This document shows, piece by piece, positions 35,571-43,025 of a DNA stretch of 64,000 bases. The position numbers and the translations under genes were made by a program. The notes below the pieces were generated by a model that was not told the DNA's origin, made no database searches, and saw only the letters and a list, made by a program, of their open reading frames with translations. Where the stretch lies: contig NZ_JACHCE010000004.1 of the NCBI RefSeq assembly GCF_014200605.1, positions 1 to 64,000 of the forward strand, read 5' to 3'. Position 1 is the stretch's first letter, and each line of letters begins with the position of its first letter. The stretch is from Pedobacter cryoconitis. Its GTDB lineage: Bacteria; Bacteroidota; Bacteroidia; Sphingobacteriales; Sphingobacteriaceae.

Positions 35571-36827
35571 TTAAGACTTATTCAGTACCGTCATTGCTCT
35601 GATCAAACGTTCCGTATCTGCAATTGTACTGTAAATCTGAGGAGTAATCCTGATACAATCCCCTCCTTTCAGGTTCCTTACAACGCTCAGAATCTGATGA
35701 TCAGCCCATAGTTTATCAACTACACGTTTAGCATCCATATTTTTCATCCTGAAAGCCCCTATACCACAGGACCATTGCGGATCAATAGGTGTCAATACTT
35801 CTACTGCCGATAAATTCTGTACCCCACTAATCCAGTTTTTCTTTAATTCATGCAGGTAATTCTGTTTAACCGCGGGGGCAATCTTTTGCTGAAAAGTCAT
35901 TGCAGCCTGTATGGTCATTATATTGGCAAATGGCGTAGTACCAAAATGAGTTAATTTGTAAATACTGTTTCCTTCATGTTTAACATCTCCGAACAATGGG
36001 TTCATGGCGCTGATCAGTTCTGGCTTAATATAAAGTAAACCGGTACCTACAGGAGAACCGAACCATTTATGAAGATTGATCGCTACCAGATCAGCTCCAA
36101 GGTCTGTAACCGAATAATCTATATGTGCAAATGAATGTGCTGCATCCAGTATAGTTTTCACGCCAGAAGGCTTTAAAGCAGCAGTAATTTCTTTTATAGG
36201 AAGAATCAACCCGGTAAAATGATTGATATGTGTAAGATGAACGATTCTGGTCTTGCTGGTCACTGCATTTTTATACAATTGAACAATTTGTTCCGTAGAT
36301 ACAGGATGAGCAGGGATGTCCAGATAAACCAGTTTTATCTTTTTCGTATTTTGCAGCATTTCCCAGGTTTCAACCATACTGTCATAGTCAAACTGACTGA
36401 TCACAACCTCATCACCTTCAGCTAAAGGATAACCCTGAATAGCAATATTGAGTGCTTCTGTGGCATTTCTGGTAAAGATGAATGAATTTGAAGGTAATTT
36501 CAGATAAGTTCCCGTCAGGATCAGCGCGTCCCGGTAAATCTTCGGAAAATCCAATCTTGCGAAGCCTGATAATCTGCTGTTAACAATTCTGGTGTTTTCA
36601 ATAAAAGTATTCAGAACAGGTTCGGACATGACCCCAAAAAAACCATTTTCCAGATTGGTAAATGATTGGTCTGTTTTATAATATTTCTGGAATTCCCGGA
36701 TAGATAACTGATCTTTTTCATTTTCCAGTACTATAGACGCAGCATTTTCCTGTGCGGCTGCATAATCACTGATTAATAATGAACCTGACAGGATGCCAAT
36801 GGTCTTCAGAAGCTCTCTTCTATGCAT
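35571..36827 (-). CDS. Tat-exported aminotransferase class V-fold PLP enzyme (isopenicillin-N-epimerase-like)
   Basis: 418 residues from the ATG at 36827, which gives a twin-arginine signal (MHRRELLKTIGILSGSLLIS); the upstream codon at 36848 is TTG and adds nothing useful. The PLP fold is clear: 'FTRNATEALNIAIQGYPL' (cofactor phosphate binding), 'KTILDAAHSFAHIDYSV' (Asp for the pyridine N) and the Schiff-base Lys in 'AINLHKWFGSPVGTGLL'. Relatives act as epimerases, cysteine desulfurases or lyases; the substrate is unknown. Tat export fits folding around the cofactor in the cytoplasm. Confidence 0.88.
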   Translation of the reverse strand: MHRRELLKTIGILSGSLLISDYAAAQENAASIVLENEKDQLSIREFQKYYKTDQSFTNLENGFFGVMSEPVLNTFIENTRIVNSRLSGFARLDFPKIYRDALILTGTYLKLPSNSFIFTRNATEALNIAIQGYPLAEGDEVVISQFDYDSMVETWEMLQNTKKIKLVYLDIPAHPVSTEQIVQLYKNAVTSKTRIVHLTHINHFTGLILPIKEITAALKPSGVKTILDAAHSFAHIDYSVTDLGADLVAINLHKWFGSPVGTGLLYIKPELISAMNPLFGDVKHEGNSIYKLTHFGTTPFANIMTIQAAMTFQQKIAPAVKQNYLHELKKNWISGVQNLSAVEVLTPIDPQWSCGIGAFRMKNMDAKRVVDKLWADHQILSVVRNLKGGDCIRITPQIYSTIADTERLIRAMTVLNKS

Positions 36828-36940
36828 TGTTTTTACATTAAGCTGCAAATAAAATGCATTGATATGGCCTGCATATTAAGTTAATGTTTTGTTTGGGGTC
36901 AGATTGGGCCCTAAAGCATACCTCACAAATTCTTTACAAT

Positions 36941-36979
36941 CAAAATGGCCGCTAATCCTAAAAACAGGCGGCCATTTTG
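36941..36979 (-). terminator. intrinsic terminator of the M1 aminopeptidase gene
   Basis: A 12-bp perfect stem, CAAAATGGCCGC (36941-36952)/GCGGCCATTTTG (36968-36979), begins 25 nt after the stop codon at 37004. Transcription on the minus strand exits through a TTTTG tract. Confidence 0.75.
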
Positions 36980-37003
36980 AGGTTTTAAAAATCTTAGCAA
37001 CTA

Positions 37004-39508
37004 CTATTTTGCAGTATTAATCTCTTCAATCGCTCTATTTATAAATTGAACTGAAGCATCATCACCCATTTGCTTGCGTGCTTCTTTAATCCGGTTCAGA
37101 TCTTCAATTGCTTTAGCTCCAAATCCATATTCCTTAAGTCTTATTCCAAAGTCTTTAATCACTGTAACGCCTTGCTGTGTATATTCAGGATTTTTCAATC
37201 TTTCGAGCATCCCTGTAAAATCTTTCATGACCAGGATCTTACTGCGGGAATTAGCCTCTAGAAAGTTTTTATAGACATAAGGCCATTCCGTATCCTGTCC
37301 ATATTTACCATAAACGCCTATAATAGCCGAAACCAAACGGTCTGTACTTCCTTTTTCATAGGTTTTGGCCATTTTCACACCTTCTGCATGATCAATATCA
37401 GCCAATGCACTCAGTGACGCTCCCATGATCGCATAAGATTGGTTTTTCAATTCAGCTTTAAAAAGTTCTGATTGTTGCGGGGCAATCTTAGAAGCACCGA
37501 TCACCTGAATTGCAGCTGCTTTAACCAGGTTATTCTCATCACTTTTAGCTAATTTAAGAATGATAGGAAGAGCCTGCTCATTTAAGTTACTATTTGCAGG
37601 GTCTATACTTTTAAGAGCTTTCAGACGCAAACCATAATATTTGTCCTGCAAAGCTAAAATTAGAGTTTTCTGTGCAGTTGCATCCTTTTGAAGGGCTAAA
37701 GCAGCATTGATTGCTTCATATCTGTCCATATACAAAGGGGCATTCTGATACTGGAACAAGAACTCAGCGATACTTTTGTGATCCGTTTTTTGACTGAGTA
37801 TACTCTTTTCTGCATCCACATTAACCAATTGTGGTTTCTCAGCAAGCTGATAACTCAAAGTATCAGACTGGTTATTCATCCGGATCTTATGACGCTCTTT
37901 TTTCCCACCAGCATAAATGTCAACAAACATCGGCAGTATAAAAGCTTTGCCTGGCTGAGTCTGTTTCAGATAAATGGTTTGTGTATGCGTTTTTTCCTCC
38001 CATTTATAACTGATATCCAGTAACGGATGTCCTGCGCCGTAATACCACTGGTCAAAGAACCAGTTGAGATCTTTACCACTTGCTTCTTCCATAGCTAATC
38101 TCAGCTGCTGGGCCTCTGCTGTCTTAAATGCATTGGTTTTAAGATAAATATTCAAGCCTTTATAGAAAGCCGGTCCGCCAAGATAGTGACGCAGCATATT
38201 TACAATACGTCCACCCTTCTGATAACTTACCGGATCAAAGACATCTTCGGTTTTACGGTAATGGAAACGTACCAGGTCTTTATCTGCATACTCAGTATTT
38301 TCCAGATAGAGTTCAAGATCTGCGTTGTTATGGTCGTCGGCAACATCCTGTCCATATTTATGTTCAGCCCACAGGACTTCACCAAAATTAGCAAATGATT
38401 CACCAACGGTAATATTGCCCCAGTTTTTCGCGGTTACATAATCACCAAACCACTGGTGAAACAGCTCATGAGCAATTGTACTTCTTCCCGCATCATAATA
38501 ACGGTCTGCCAGCTCACGTGAAGTGCCCTGAATATAAGTACCATGTAAAGTTGCTGTTGTATTTTCCATAGCACCGCTGATATAATCACGTACAACGATC
38601 TGCGAATATTTATTCCAGGGATAGTCAATACCCAGTGTTTTCGAGAAGAAATCCATCATTTGGGGCGTATCCCCAAAAATTTCTCTGGCATAGGGTGCGT
38701 ATAGAGGCTCCAGATAATAATTCACCTCCTTATCCCTCCATTTATCATGGTAAATTTTAAAATCACCAACAGCCATCATAAATAGATAAGGAGAATGTGG
38801 TAATTCCATTTTCCAGGTATCCGTTCTGGTGCCGTCAGTATTGTTTTTCTGCGATGCCAGTCTGCCATTAGATAAAGTCACATATTTGGCCGGCACAGTC
38901 ATACTGATTTCATCAGTCGTTTTCTGACCTGGTTTATCTATAGTAGGAAACCATGCAGAAGAATTCTCAGGTTCACCATCTGTCCAGATCTGTACAGGTT
39001 TATCTTTCACCGTACTATCCTGATTAATAAAATAAAGCCCCTTAGCATCAGGTGCAGGGTTGTATTTGCCATGCTTAGGCTCATCGGGTTTAGCTGTATA
39101 CGCAATAAAAACGGTGTAATTTTCGGTATGCTGATACTCCTTGTCCAGATTTATAGCTAATGAGAGCTGATCGTAGGTATACTTCAAAGGAATATTTTTT
39201 CCATTTTTAACCAGTGCCACTGTTTGAATATCCATCCCTTTTGCATCCAGTCTTAAGGTATCTGTTGGATAAAAATGAGGCTTAATGGTCACCCATTCTT
39301 TGCCATACAGATAACGCTTTTTATAATCAAAACGGACATCCAGTCTGGTATGGATAAGGTCGTTTATTCTGACAGGGGTCTCCCGGTTAATTTTCATTAA
39401 GGGATCATCCGTTTTGAGTTGTGCAATGGCCGCAGATGTAAATGCTGTTCCAATTAAAAGGAGCATACCAGCTAATGCCTGAGCATAACTTTTTTGGTTA
39501 ATTTTCAT
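37004..39508 (-). CDS. M1 family metallopeptidase (aminopeptidase N-like)
   Basis: 834 residues from the ATG at 39508. The in-frame TTG at 39535 overlaps the promoter -7 element, so it cannot be the start. Signal peptide about 1-30 (ending AIAQ). The catalytic domain has GAMEN (312-316) and HELFHQW (347-353) with the third zinc ligand Glu 370 in GES, the exact M1 spacing. The C-terminal third is helical and HEAT-repeat-like ('IQVIGASKIAPQQSELFKAEL'). The enzyme trims N-terminal residues from peptides in the periplasm. It is transcribed alone. Confidence 0.92.
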   Translation of the reverse strand: MKINQKSYAQALAGMLLLIGTAFTSAAIAQLKTDDPLMKINRETPVRINDLIHTRLDVRFDYKKRYLYGKEWVTIKPHFYPTDTLRLDAKGMDIQTVALVKNGKNIPLKYTYDQLSLAINLDKEYQHTENYTVFIAYTAKPDEPKHGKYNPAPDAKGLYFINQDSTVKDKPVQIWTDGEPENSSAWFPTIDKPGQKTTDEISMTVPAKYVTLSNGRLASQKNNTDGTRTDTWKMELPHSPYLFMMAVGDFKIYHDKWRDKEVNYYLEPLYAPYAREIFGDTPQMMDFFSKTLGIDYPWNKYSQIVVRDYISGAMENTTATLHGTYIQGTSRELADRYYDAGRSTIAHELFHQWFGDYVTAKNWGNITVGESFANFGEVLWAEHKYGQDVADDHNNADLELYLENTEYADKDLVRFHYRKTEDVFDPVSYQKGGRIVNMLRHYLGGPAFYKGLNIYLKTNAFKTAEAQQLRLAMEEASGKDLNWFFDQWYYGAGHPLLDISYKWEEKTHTQTIYLKQTQPGKAFILPMFVDIYAGGKKERHKIRMNNQSDTLSYQLAEKPQLVNVDAEKSILSQKTDHKSIAEFLFQYQNAPLYMDRYEAINAALALQKDATAQKTLILALQDKYYGLRLKALKSIDPANSNLNEQALPIILKLAKSDENNLVKAAAIQVIGASKIAPQQSELFKAELKNQSYAIMGASLSALADIDHAEGVKMAKTYEKGSTDRLVSAIIGVYGKYGQDTEWPYVYKNFLEANSRSKILVMKDFTGMLERLKNPEYTQQGVTVIKDFGIRLKEYGFGAKAIEDLNRIKEARKQMGDDASVQFINRAIEEINTAK

Positions 39509-39532
39509 ATGTAAGTTGTAGAAAAACAGCCG

Positions 39533-39563
39533 CAAATCTATGTGGTCTAAACAATAACTACAA
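39533..39563 (-). promoter_or_regulatory. promoter of the M1 aminopeptidase gene
   Basis: On the minus strand a TTG (39563-39561) lies exactly 20 nt before TAGATTTG (39540-39533), a full match to the Bacteroidetes pattern. The start codon is 24 nt further on. Confidence 0.7.
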
Positions 39564-39763
39564 GTGCATTCTTACTCAAAAAGGCTATTTTTCCTCAAAG
39601 AAACTATACTAAATCCATATAGAAAAAGAACTATAAAGCCTGTTTTATCCTCCGTTGAAAACAATTTAAGCGATTAGTTTATCCTTACAATTTTTCTCAT
39701 TCATGAGCTTCTCAGAAAACAATAATTGAGCTTTTAAGGAAAGTGTCGATTAGCGCCCTTGTT

Positions 39764-39771
39764 TATCTTTG
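39764..39771 (+). promoter_or_regulatory. candidate -7 element before small ORF
   Basis: TATCTTTG fits TAnnTTTG perfectly and lies 13 nt before the ATG at 39785. There is no TTG at the right distance upstream. Confidence 0.35.
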
Positions 39772-39784
39772 TAACATAAAAATC

Positions 39785-39979
39785 ATGAAAACAGCAAAAA
39801 AGCAGAACGGATTCTTTGGCTTAACCAGGTATATCGTAGGTGAAGATTTGAAACCCCGAAATAAAAATCATTCCGGGGTTGCCGGGTTTATCTGTTTTCA
39901 ATCCAGTCTACCAGTAATTTCCGTTCTGCAAAAAGCCATTTCCCCTCCTGTTTTACAAAAACATCATGATAACGGATAG
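39785..39979 (+). CDS. possible small ORF, unknown
   Basis: Up to 64 codons; the first 20 residues (MKTAKKQNGFFGLTRYIVGE) look protein-like, but the rest is read through a hairpin and antisense to the end of the NTF2-like gene, where it is probably a shadow. It may be a tiny gene whose true 3' end has been lost, or chance. Only the promoter-like motif at 39764 supports it. Confidence 0.2.
   Translation: MKTAKKQNGFFGLTRYIVGEDLKPRNKNHSGVAGFICFQSSLPVISVLQKAISPPVLQKHHDNG
39852..39880. terminator. hairpin after NTF2-like gene
   Basis: AACCCCG (39852-39858) pairs with CGGGGTT (39874-39880). It begins 8 nt after the stop of the minus-strand NTF2-like gene and probably ends that operon, although only TTT follows on the minus strand. 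Confidence 0.45.
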
Positions 39980-40328
39980 TAGCGACCATTAAATGCTGTC
40001 CCTGCTCATCAATTGTTAAATGATGCGCAAAACAATAGGTAATTCCGGTTGCACGGTCATCTTCCAGCTTTACAGTACTTTGCCCGTTGAAGTGCATCGT
40101 AGAATTATAAGTATTCAGATTTTCAAACACTGGCAATAGATCTGCCCTGTTATTTATAATTTGACCTGGCGTATCAGATTTGCTGTCCATATAAACTACA
40201 AAGTTTGTATCCACTGTAAATAAAGACATTTGTCCCTTTGCATCACGTGTATCCGCACAGTAAGCATATTGATCCACTAATTCGCGGATGGCGAGACGGT
40301 CACGGGTCTCTTGAATAAATTGTTCCAT
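39888..40328 (-). CDS. SnoaL-like / NTF2-fold protein
   Basis: 146 residues, the usual length. The N-terminal 'RLAIRELVDQYAYCADTRDA' helix and the strands 'ATGITYCFAHHL' and 'IRYHDVFVKQEGKWLFAERKL' are typical of SnoaL-like_4 cone-fold proteins, which act as small enzymes or ligand binders. It starts 6 nt after the AraC gene ends, in the same operon as AraC and an SDR, so it may belong to a small oxidoreductive pathway. Confidence 0.85.
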   Translation of the reverse strand: MEQFIQETRDRLAIRELVDQYAYCADTRDAKGQMSLFTVDTNFVVYMDSKSDTPGQIINNRADLLPVFENLNTYNSTMHFNGQSTVKLEDDRATGITYCFAHHLTIDEQGQHLMVATIRYHDVFVKQEGKWLFAERKLLVDWIENR

Positions 40329-40334
40329 TGTGAA

Positions 40335-41126
40335 TTATTTTGAAATGATATTTGCCGGGGTTACCCCGAATTTTTCTTTAAAAGAAGTATAGAAATGAGA
40401 GAGATTTTCAAAACCCAGATCCAGATAAAAGTCGGCAGGTTTCTGTTGTTTTTTCATAATGAGCTCATAAGCCTCTGAAAGTCTTTTTTCCTTTAGCCAT
40501 TTGCGTGGCGAGCTTTGAAATATCTTTTCAAAATCACGCTTAAAACTCGCCAGGCTACGCCCTGTCAATTTTGAAAAATTCTCCAGGGGAACGTTGTACT
40601 GATAGTTTTCCAGCATGAATTTTTCCAGATCAATTTTAAAAGGCTCAGAAAAATCAAATAAGAAAGTTTTAAGTTCCGGGTGATTTTCCAACAGTAAAGT
40701 CACAATTTCATTTACTTTCACTATTTCCATTGGTCTGCTCACTGCTGCCGATTGCTCAACATAAGGCAGCAAAGATTTGAAATAACCTTCCAGAAAGACA
40801 TTAGACTGCAGCGGAATATTAAAATCACCTGTATATCTTTTATCCGTAGCCATGTGGTTTTCCATAGCATACCTTTTCAGCCGGTCTGCATGCAGTACTA
40901 CCGAAACTGAACTATATTCCTTATCCTTCGCAGGATACTTGAAAGCTTTTGCCAGTTGATTTCTATGTGCAATTGCCATTTGTCCTTCTTTCAGAATCAG
41001 GATTCCTTTCTGATGACTGATATGTGTTTCTCCGGCAATCTGGAAAAACACAATATGTTCTGAAACAAACTGCTCATAACCAAAAGCTTTCTCGAAATAA
41101 CAGGAATAGACAAAGGCATTGCCCAT
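40335..41126 (-). CDS. AraC-family transcriptional regulator
   Basis: About 263 residues from the ATG at 41126. A GTG at 41231 would extend it by 35 residues but overlap the SDR gene by 59 nt, so I prefer the ATG. N-terminal cupin-like part ('HIVFFQIAGETHISHQKG', 'LKEGQMAIAHRNQLAKAF'), C-terminal double HTH ('LSKLTGRSL'-like: 'FSKLTGRSLASFKRDFEKIF', 'LGFENLSHFYTSFKEKFG'). It lies between an SDR and an NTF2-like gene in one transcription unit and likely controls them and the divergent SDR. Confidence 0.88.
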   Translation of the reverse strand: MGNAFVYSCYFEKAFGYEQFVSEHIVFFQIAGETHISHQKGILILKEGQMAIAHRNQLAKAFKYPAKDKEYSSVSVVLHADRLKRYAMENHMATDKRYTGDFNIPLQSNVFLEGYFKSLLPYVEQSAAVSRPMEIVKVNEIVTLLLENHPELKTFLFDFSEPFKIDLEKFMLENYQYNVPLENFSKLTGRSLASFKRDFEKIFQSSPRKWLKEKRLSEAYELIMKKQQKPADFYLDLGFENLSHFYTSFKEKFGVTPANIISK

Positions 41127-41172
41127 ATCACCGTCCTCGTTGCATATTGATTTTATTAATTCCGCCACAATA

Positions 41173-41988
41173 TTATAAGCCAAATTGTTCTCTAAATCCT
41201 TTAATAAAGGTTTCGTCACTCTCCTGATCACGTTTCTCTAACAAAGCCACCGCGTCTGGTGTTGCCGGATAACGCAACCGGTCAGTACCATCTGTAGCAG
41301 CCTCAAATATTTTTTCAGCCACAACAACCGGAGAAACACTATTTCCTCCCAGTTCCTTCATCATATTCATCAATGTATTCATTAATCCCTGATACTCTGC
41401 TATAGTCTCATCGTTTTTGAAATCAAAAGATCTTCCGGCGAAGTCCGTTGCTGTAGCACCCGGTTCAATAATTTTGACCTTTACACCAAATGAAGCGACC
41501 TCAAAACTCAACGATTCAGAGATACCTTCTACAGCAAATTTAGTTCCATGATATAAAGAACCAAAAGGAAAAGCAAATTTACCGCCCATAGAAGAAACAT
41601 TGATAATTATCCCATCTTTATTTGCTCTGAAATGAGGTAGAACCGCTTTGATGACGTCTAATAACCCAATAACATTCGTATTGAACTGACGAATTATATT
41701 TTCTCTTTCAAATACTTCTAAAGGCCCATATGCGCCATAACCAGCATTATTAACTAAAACATCAATTTTGCCGAAACGTTCAATACCTTCATTTACCGTT
41801 TTTTGAATACTAACCGGATCAAGGACGTCTAATGCAGCTACCCAAACATTTTTTAGGTTGTTCAGTTCTTCCTCTTTTTCAGGGTTCCGCATGGTCGCAA
41901 TCACGTTCCAGCCCTGCGCTGCGAAAAATATCGCGGTAGCCTTACCAATACCACTGCTGCTGCCTGTTATTAAAATGGTCTTACTCAT
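41173..41988 (-). CDS. SDR family oxidoreductase
   Basis: 271 residues. Rossmann motif ITGSSSGIGKA (residues 6-16), 'NNAGYGAYG', the catalytic Ser in 'IINVSSMGGKF' and Tyr/Lys in 'LYHGTKFAVEG'. This is a classical short-chain dehydrogenase of the subgroup with an 'IEPGATATDF' C-terminal loop. NAD(P)-dependent; substrate unknown. First gene of a three-gene minus-strand operon and divergent from a second SDR at 42211. Confidence 0.9.
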   Translation of the reverse strand: MSKTILITGSSSGIGKATAIFFAAQGWNVIATMRNPEKEEELNNLKNVWVAALDVLDPVSIQKTVNEGIERFGKIDVLVNNAGYGAYGPLEVFERENIIRQFNTNVIGLLDVIKAVLPHFRANKDGIIINVSSMGGKFAFPFGSLYHGTKFAVEGISESLSFEVASFGVKVKIIEPGATATDFAGRSFDFKNDETIAEYQGLMNTLMNMMKELGGNSVSPVVVAEKIFEAATDGTDRLRYPATPDAVALLEKRDQESDETFIKGFREQFGL

Positions 41989-42068
41989 CTTCTTTTGATT
42001 TAAATAAATTATTTAACAAAGTTCTGCAGTTCAAGGGTATTATAGTTTTCTCTGCGGCTCAACTTTTA

Positions 42069-42096
42069 TTTGGTGTACAGCTCATTTTTAAATTTG
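42069..42096 (+). promoter_or_regulatory. promoter of the divergent SDR gene
   Basis: TTTG (42069-42072) and TAAATTTG (42089-42096), 16 nt apart, slightly shorter than the usual spacing. It would give a leader of about 110 nt before the ATG at 42211. Confidence 0.45.
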
Positions 42097-42155
42097 AGTT
42101 ATCGCATTAACCCTGATAAGAGCTGAGCTTTCTGCCAACAAAAGAATGAGCTGTA
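42076..42155. promoter_or_regulatory. paired operator-like inverted sites between two SDR genes
   Basis: TACAGCTCATT (42076-42086) and its exact complement AATGAGCTGTA (42145-42155) lie 58 nt apart, one inside the + promoter and one downstream. A third GAGCTGAGC copy lies between them (about 42119-42128). The spacing suits a looping or cooperative regulator such as the AraC encoded two genes away. Confidence 0.5.
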
Positions 42156-42210
42156 AAGCAAATAATACGGAGATATCATTTCTGAAATTTGTCTTATAAA
42201 ATCAAAGAAA

Positions 42211-42954
42211 ATGAATACAAATATTTCAGGAAAAGTTATTGTTATTACCGGTGCCAGCAGCGGAATAGGTTATGCCACAGCAAAAAAACTAAGTGAACAG
42301 GGTGCTATTGTAAGCTTAGGCGCCAGACGGATAGAAAAATTGGAGGCTCTGGTTAAAGAAATCACAGCTCATGGTGGTCAGGCGCTTGCCCGCCGTACTG
42401 ATGTAGGCCAAAAAGAAGAACTGGCAGCATTGGTATCAGATACCGTAAAAGCTTTTGGTAAAGTAGATGTTATTGTAAACAATGCAGGCGTAATGCCTTT
42501 ATCTTTAATAGAAGATTTAAAGTTTGATGAGTGGGATCAAATGATCAATGTCAATATCAAAGGCGTATTATATGGACTGGCAGCAGTCTTACCTTATTTT
42601 AAAGAACAGAAATCAGGTCAGGTCATTAATGTTTCTTCAGTTGCAGGACATATGGTCGCTCCGACTTCTGCCATATATTCAGCAACTAAATCTGCCGTTC
42701 TGATGATCAGCGAAGGCTTCCGTCAAGAGGTAAAACCTTATAATATCCGCACCACGATTATCTCTCCGGGACTTACAGAAAGTGAACTGTCAGATACGAT
42801 CTCTGTAGCAGCAGTAAAAACTTCAATTGAAGAACTTAGAAAAATGTCGATTTCTGCAGAAAGTATTGCCAATGCCATTGCTTATGTTATTTCGCAGCCA
42901 GAAGACGTAGATGTGAGTGAAATGATCATTCGTCCAACTACACAGCCTATGTAA
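42211..42954 (+). CDS. SDR family oxidoreductase
   Basis: 247 residues, classical SDR. ITGASSGIGYA (12-22), 'NNAGVMPLSL', 'VINVSSVAGHMV' and 'YSATKSAVLMISEGFRQEV' give the cofactor site and the Ser-Tyr-Lys triad. It belongs to the group often annotated as YdfG/NADP-dependent 3-hydroxy acid dehydrogenase-like. Divergent from the SDR-AraC-NTF2 operon and probably controlled through the shared intergenic sites. Confidence 0.9.
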   Translation: MNTNISGKVIVITGASSGIGYATAKKLSEQGAIVSLGARRIEKLEALVKEITAHGGQALARRTDVGQKEELAALVSDTVKAFGKVDVIVNNAGVMPLSLIEDLKFDEWDQMINVNIKGVLYGLAAVLPYFKEQKSGQVINVSSVAGHMVAPTSAIYSATKSAVLMISEGFRQEVKPYNIRTTIISPGLTESELSDTISVAAVKTSIEELRKMSISAESIANAIAYVISQPEDVDVSEMIIRPTTQPM

Positions 42955-42973
42955 TTCAGTATATGAAAAAGAT

Positions 42974-43002
42974 GCCTTATCACTTTATTGAAGTGATAAG
43001 GC
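42974..43002. terminator. bidirectional terminator
   Basis: Perfect 12-bp stem GCCTTATCACTT (42974-42985)/AAGTGATAAGGC (42991-43002), 5-nt loop, with T-rich sequence on both sides (ATCTTTTTC on the minus strand), placed between the convergent SDR and cytolysin-like genes. Confidence 0.8.
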
Positions 43003-43025
43003 CTCTTGATCTTTATCCTTAAAAT

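Noticed and set aside
40335..41231. Extended AraC start at the GTG 41231
   Set aside because: It would overlap the SDR gene by 59 nt; the ATG at 41126 gives a normal AraC length.
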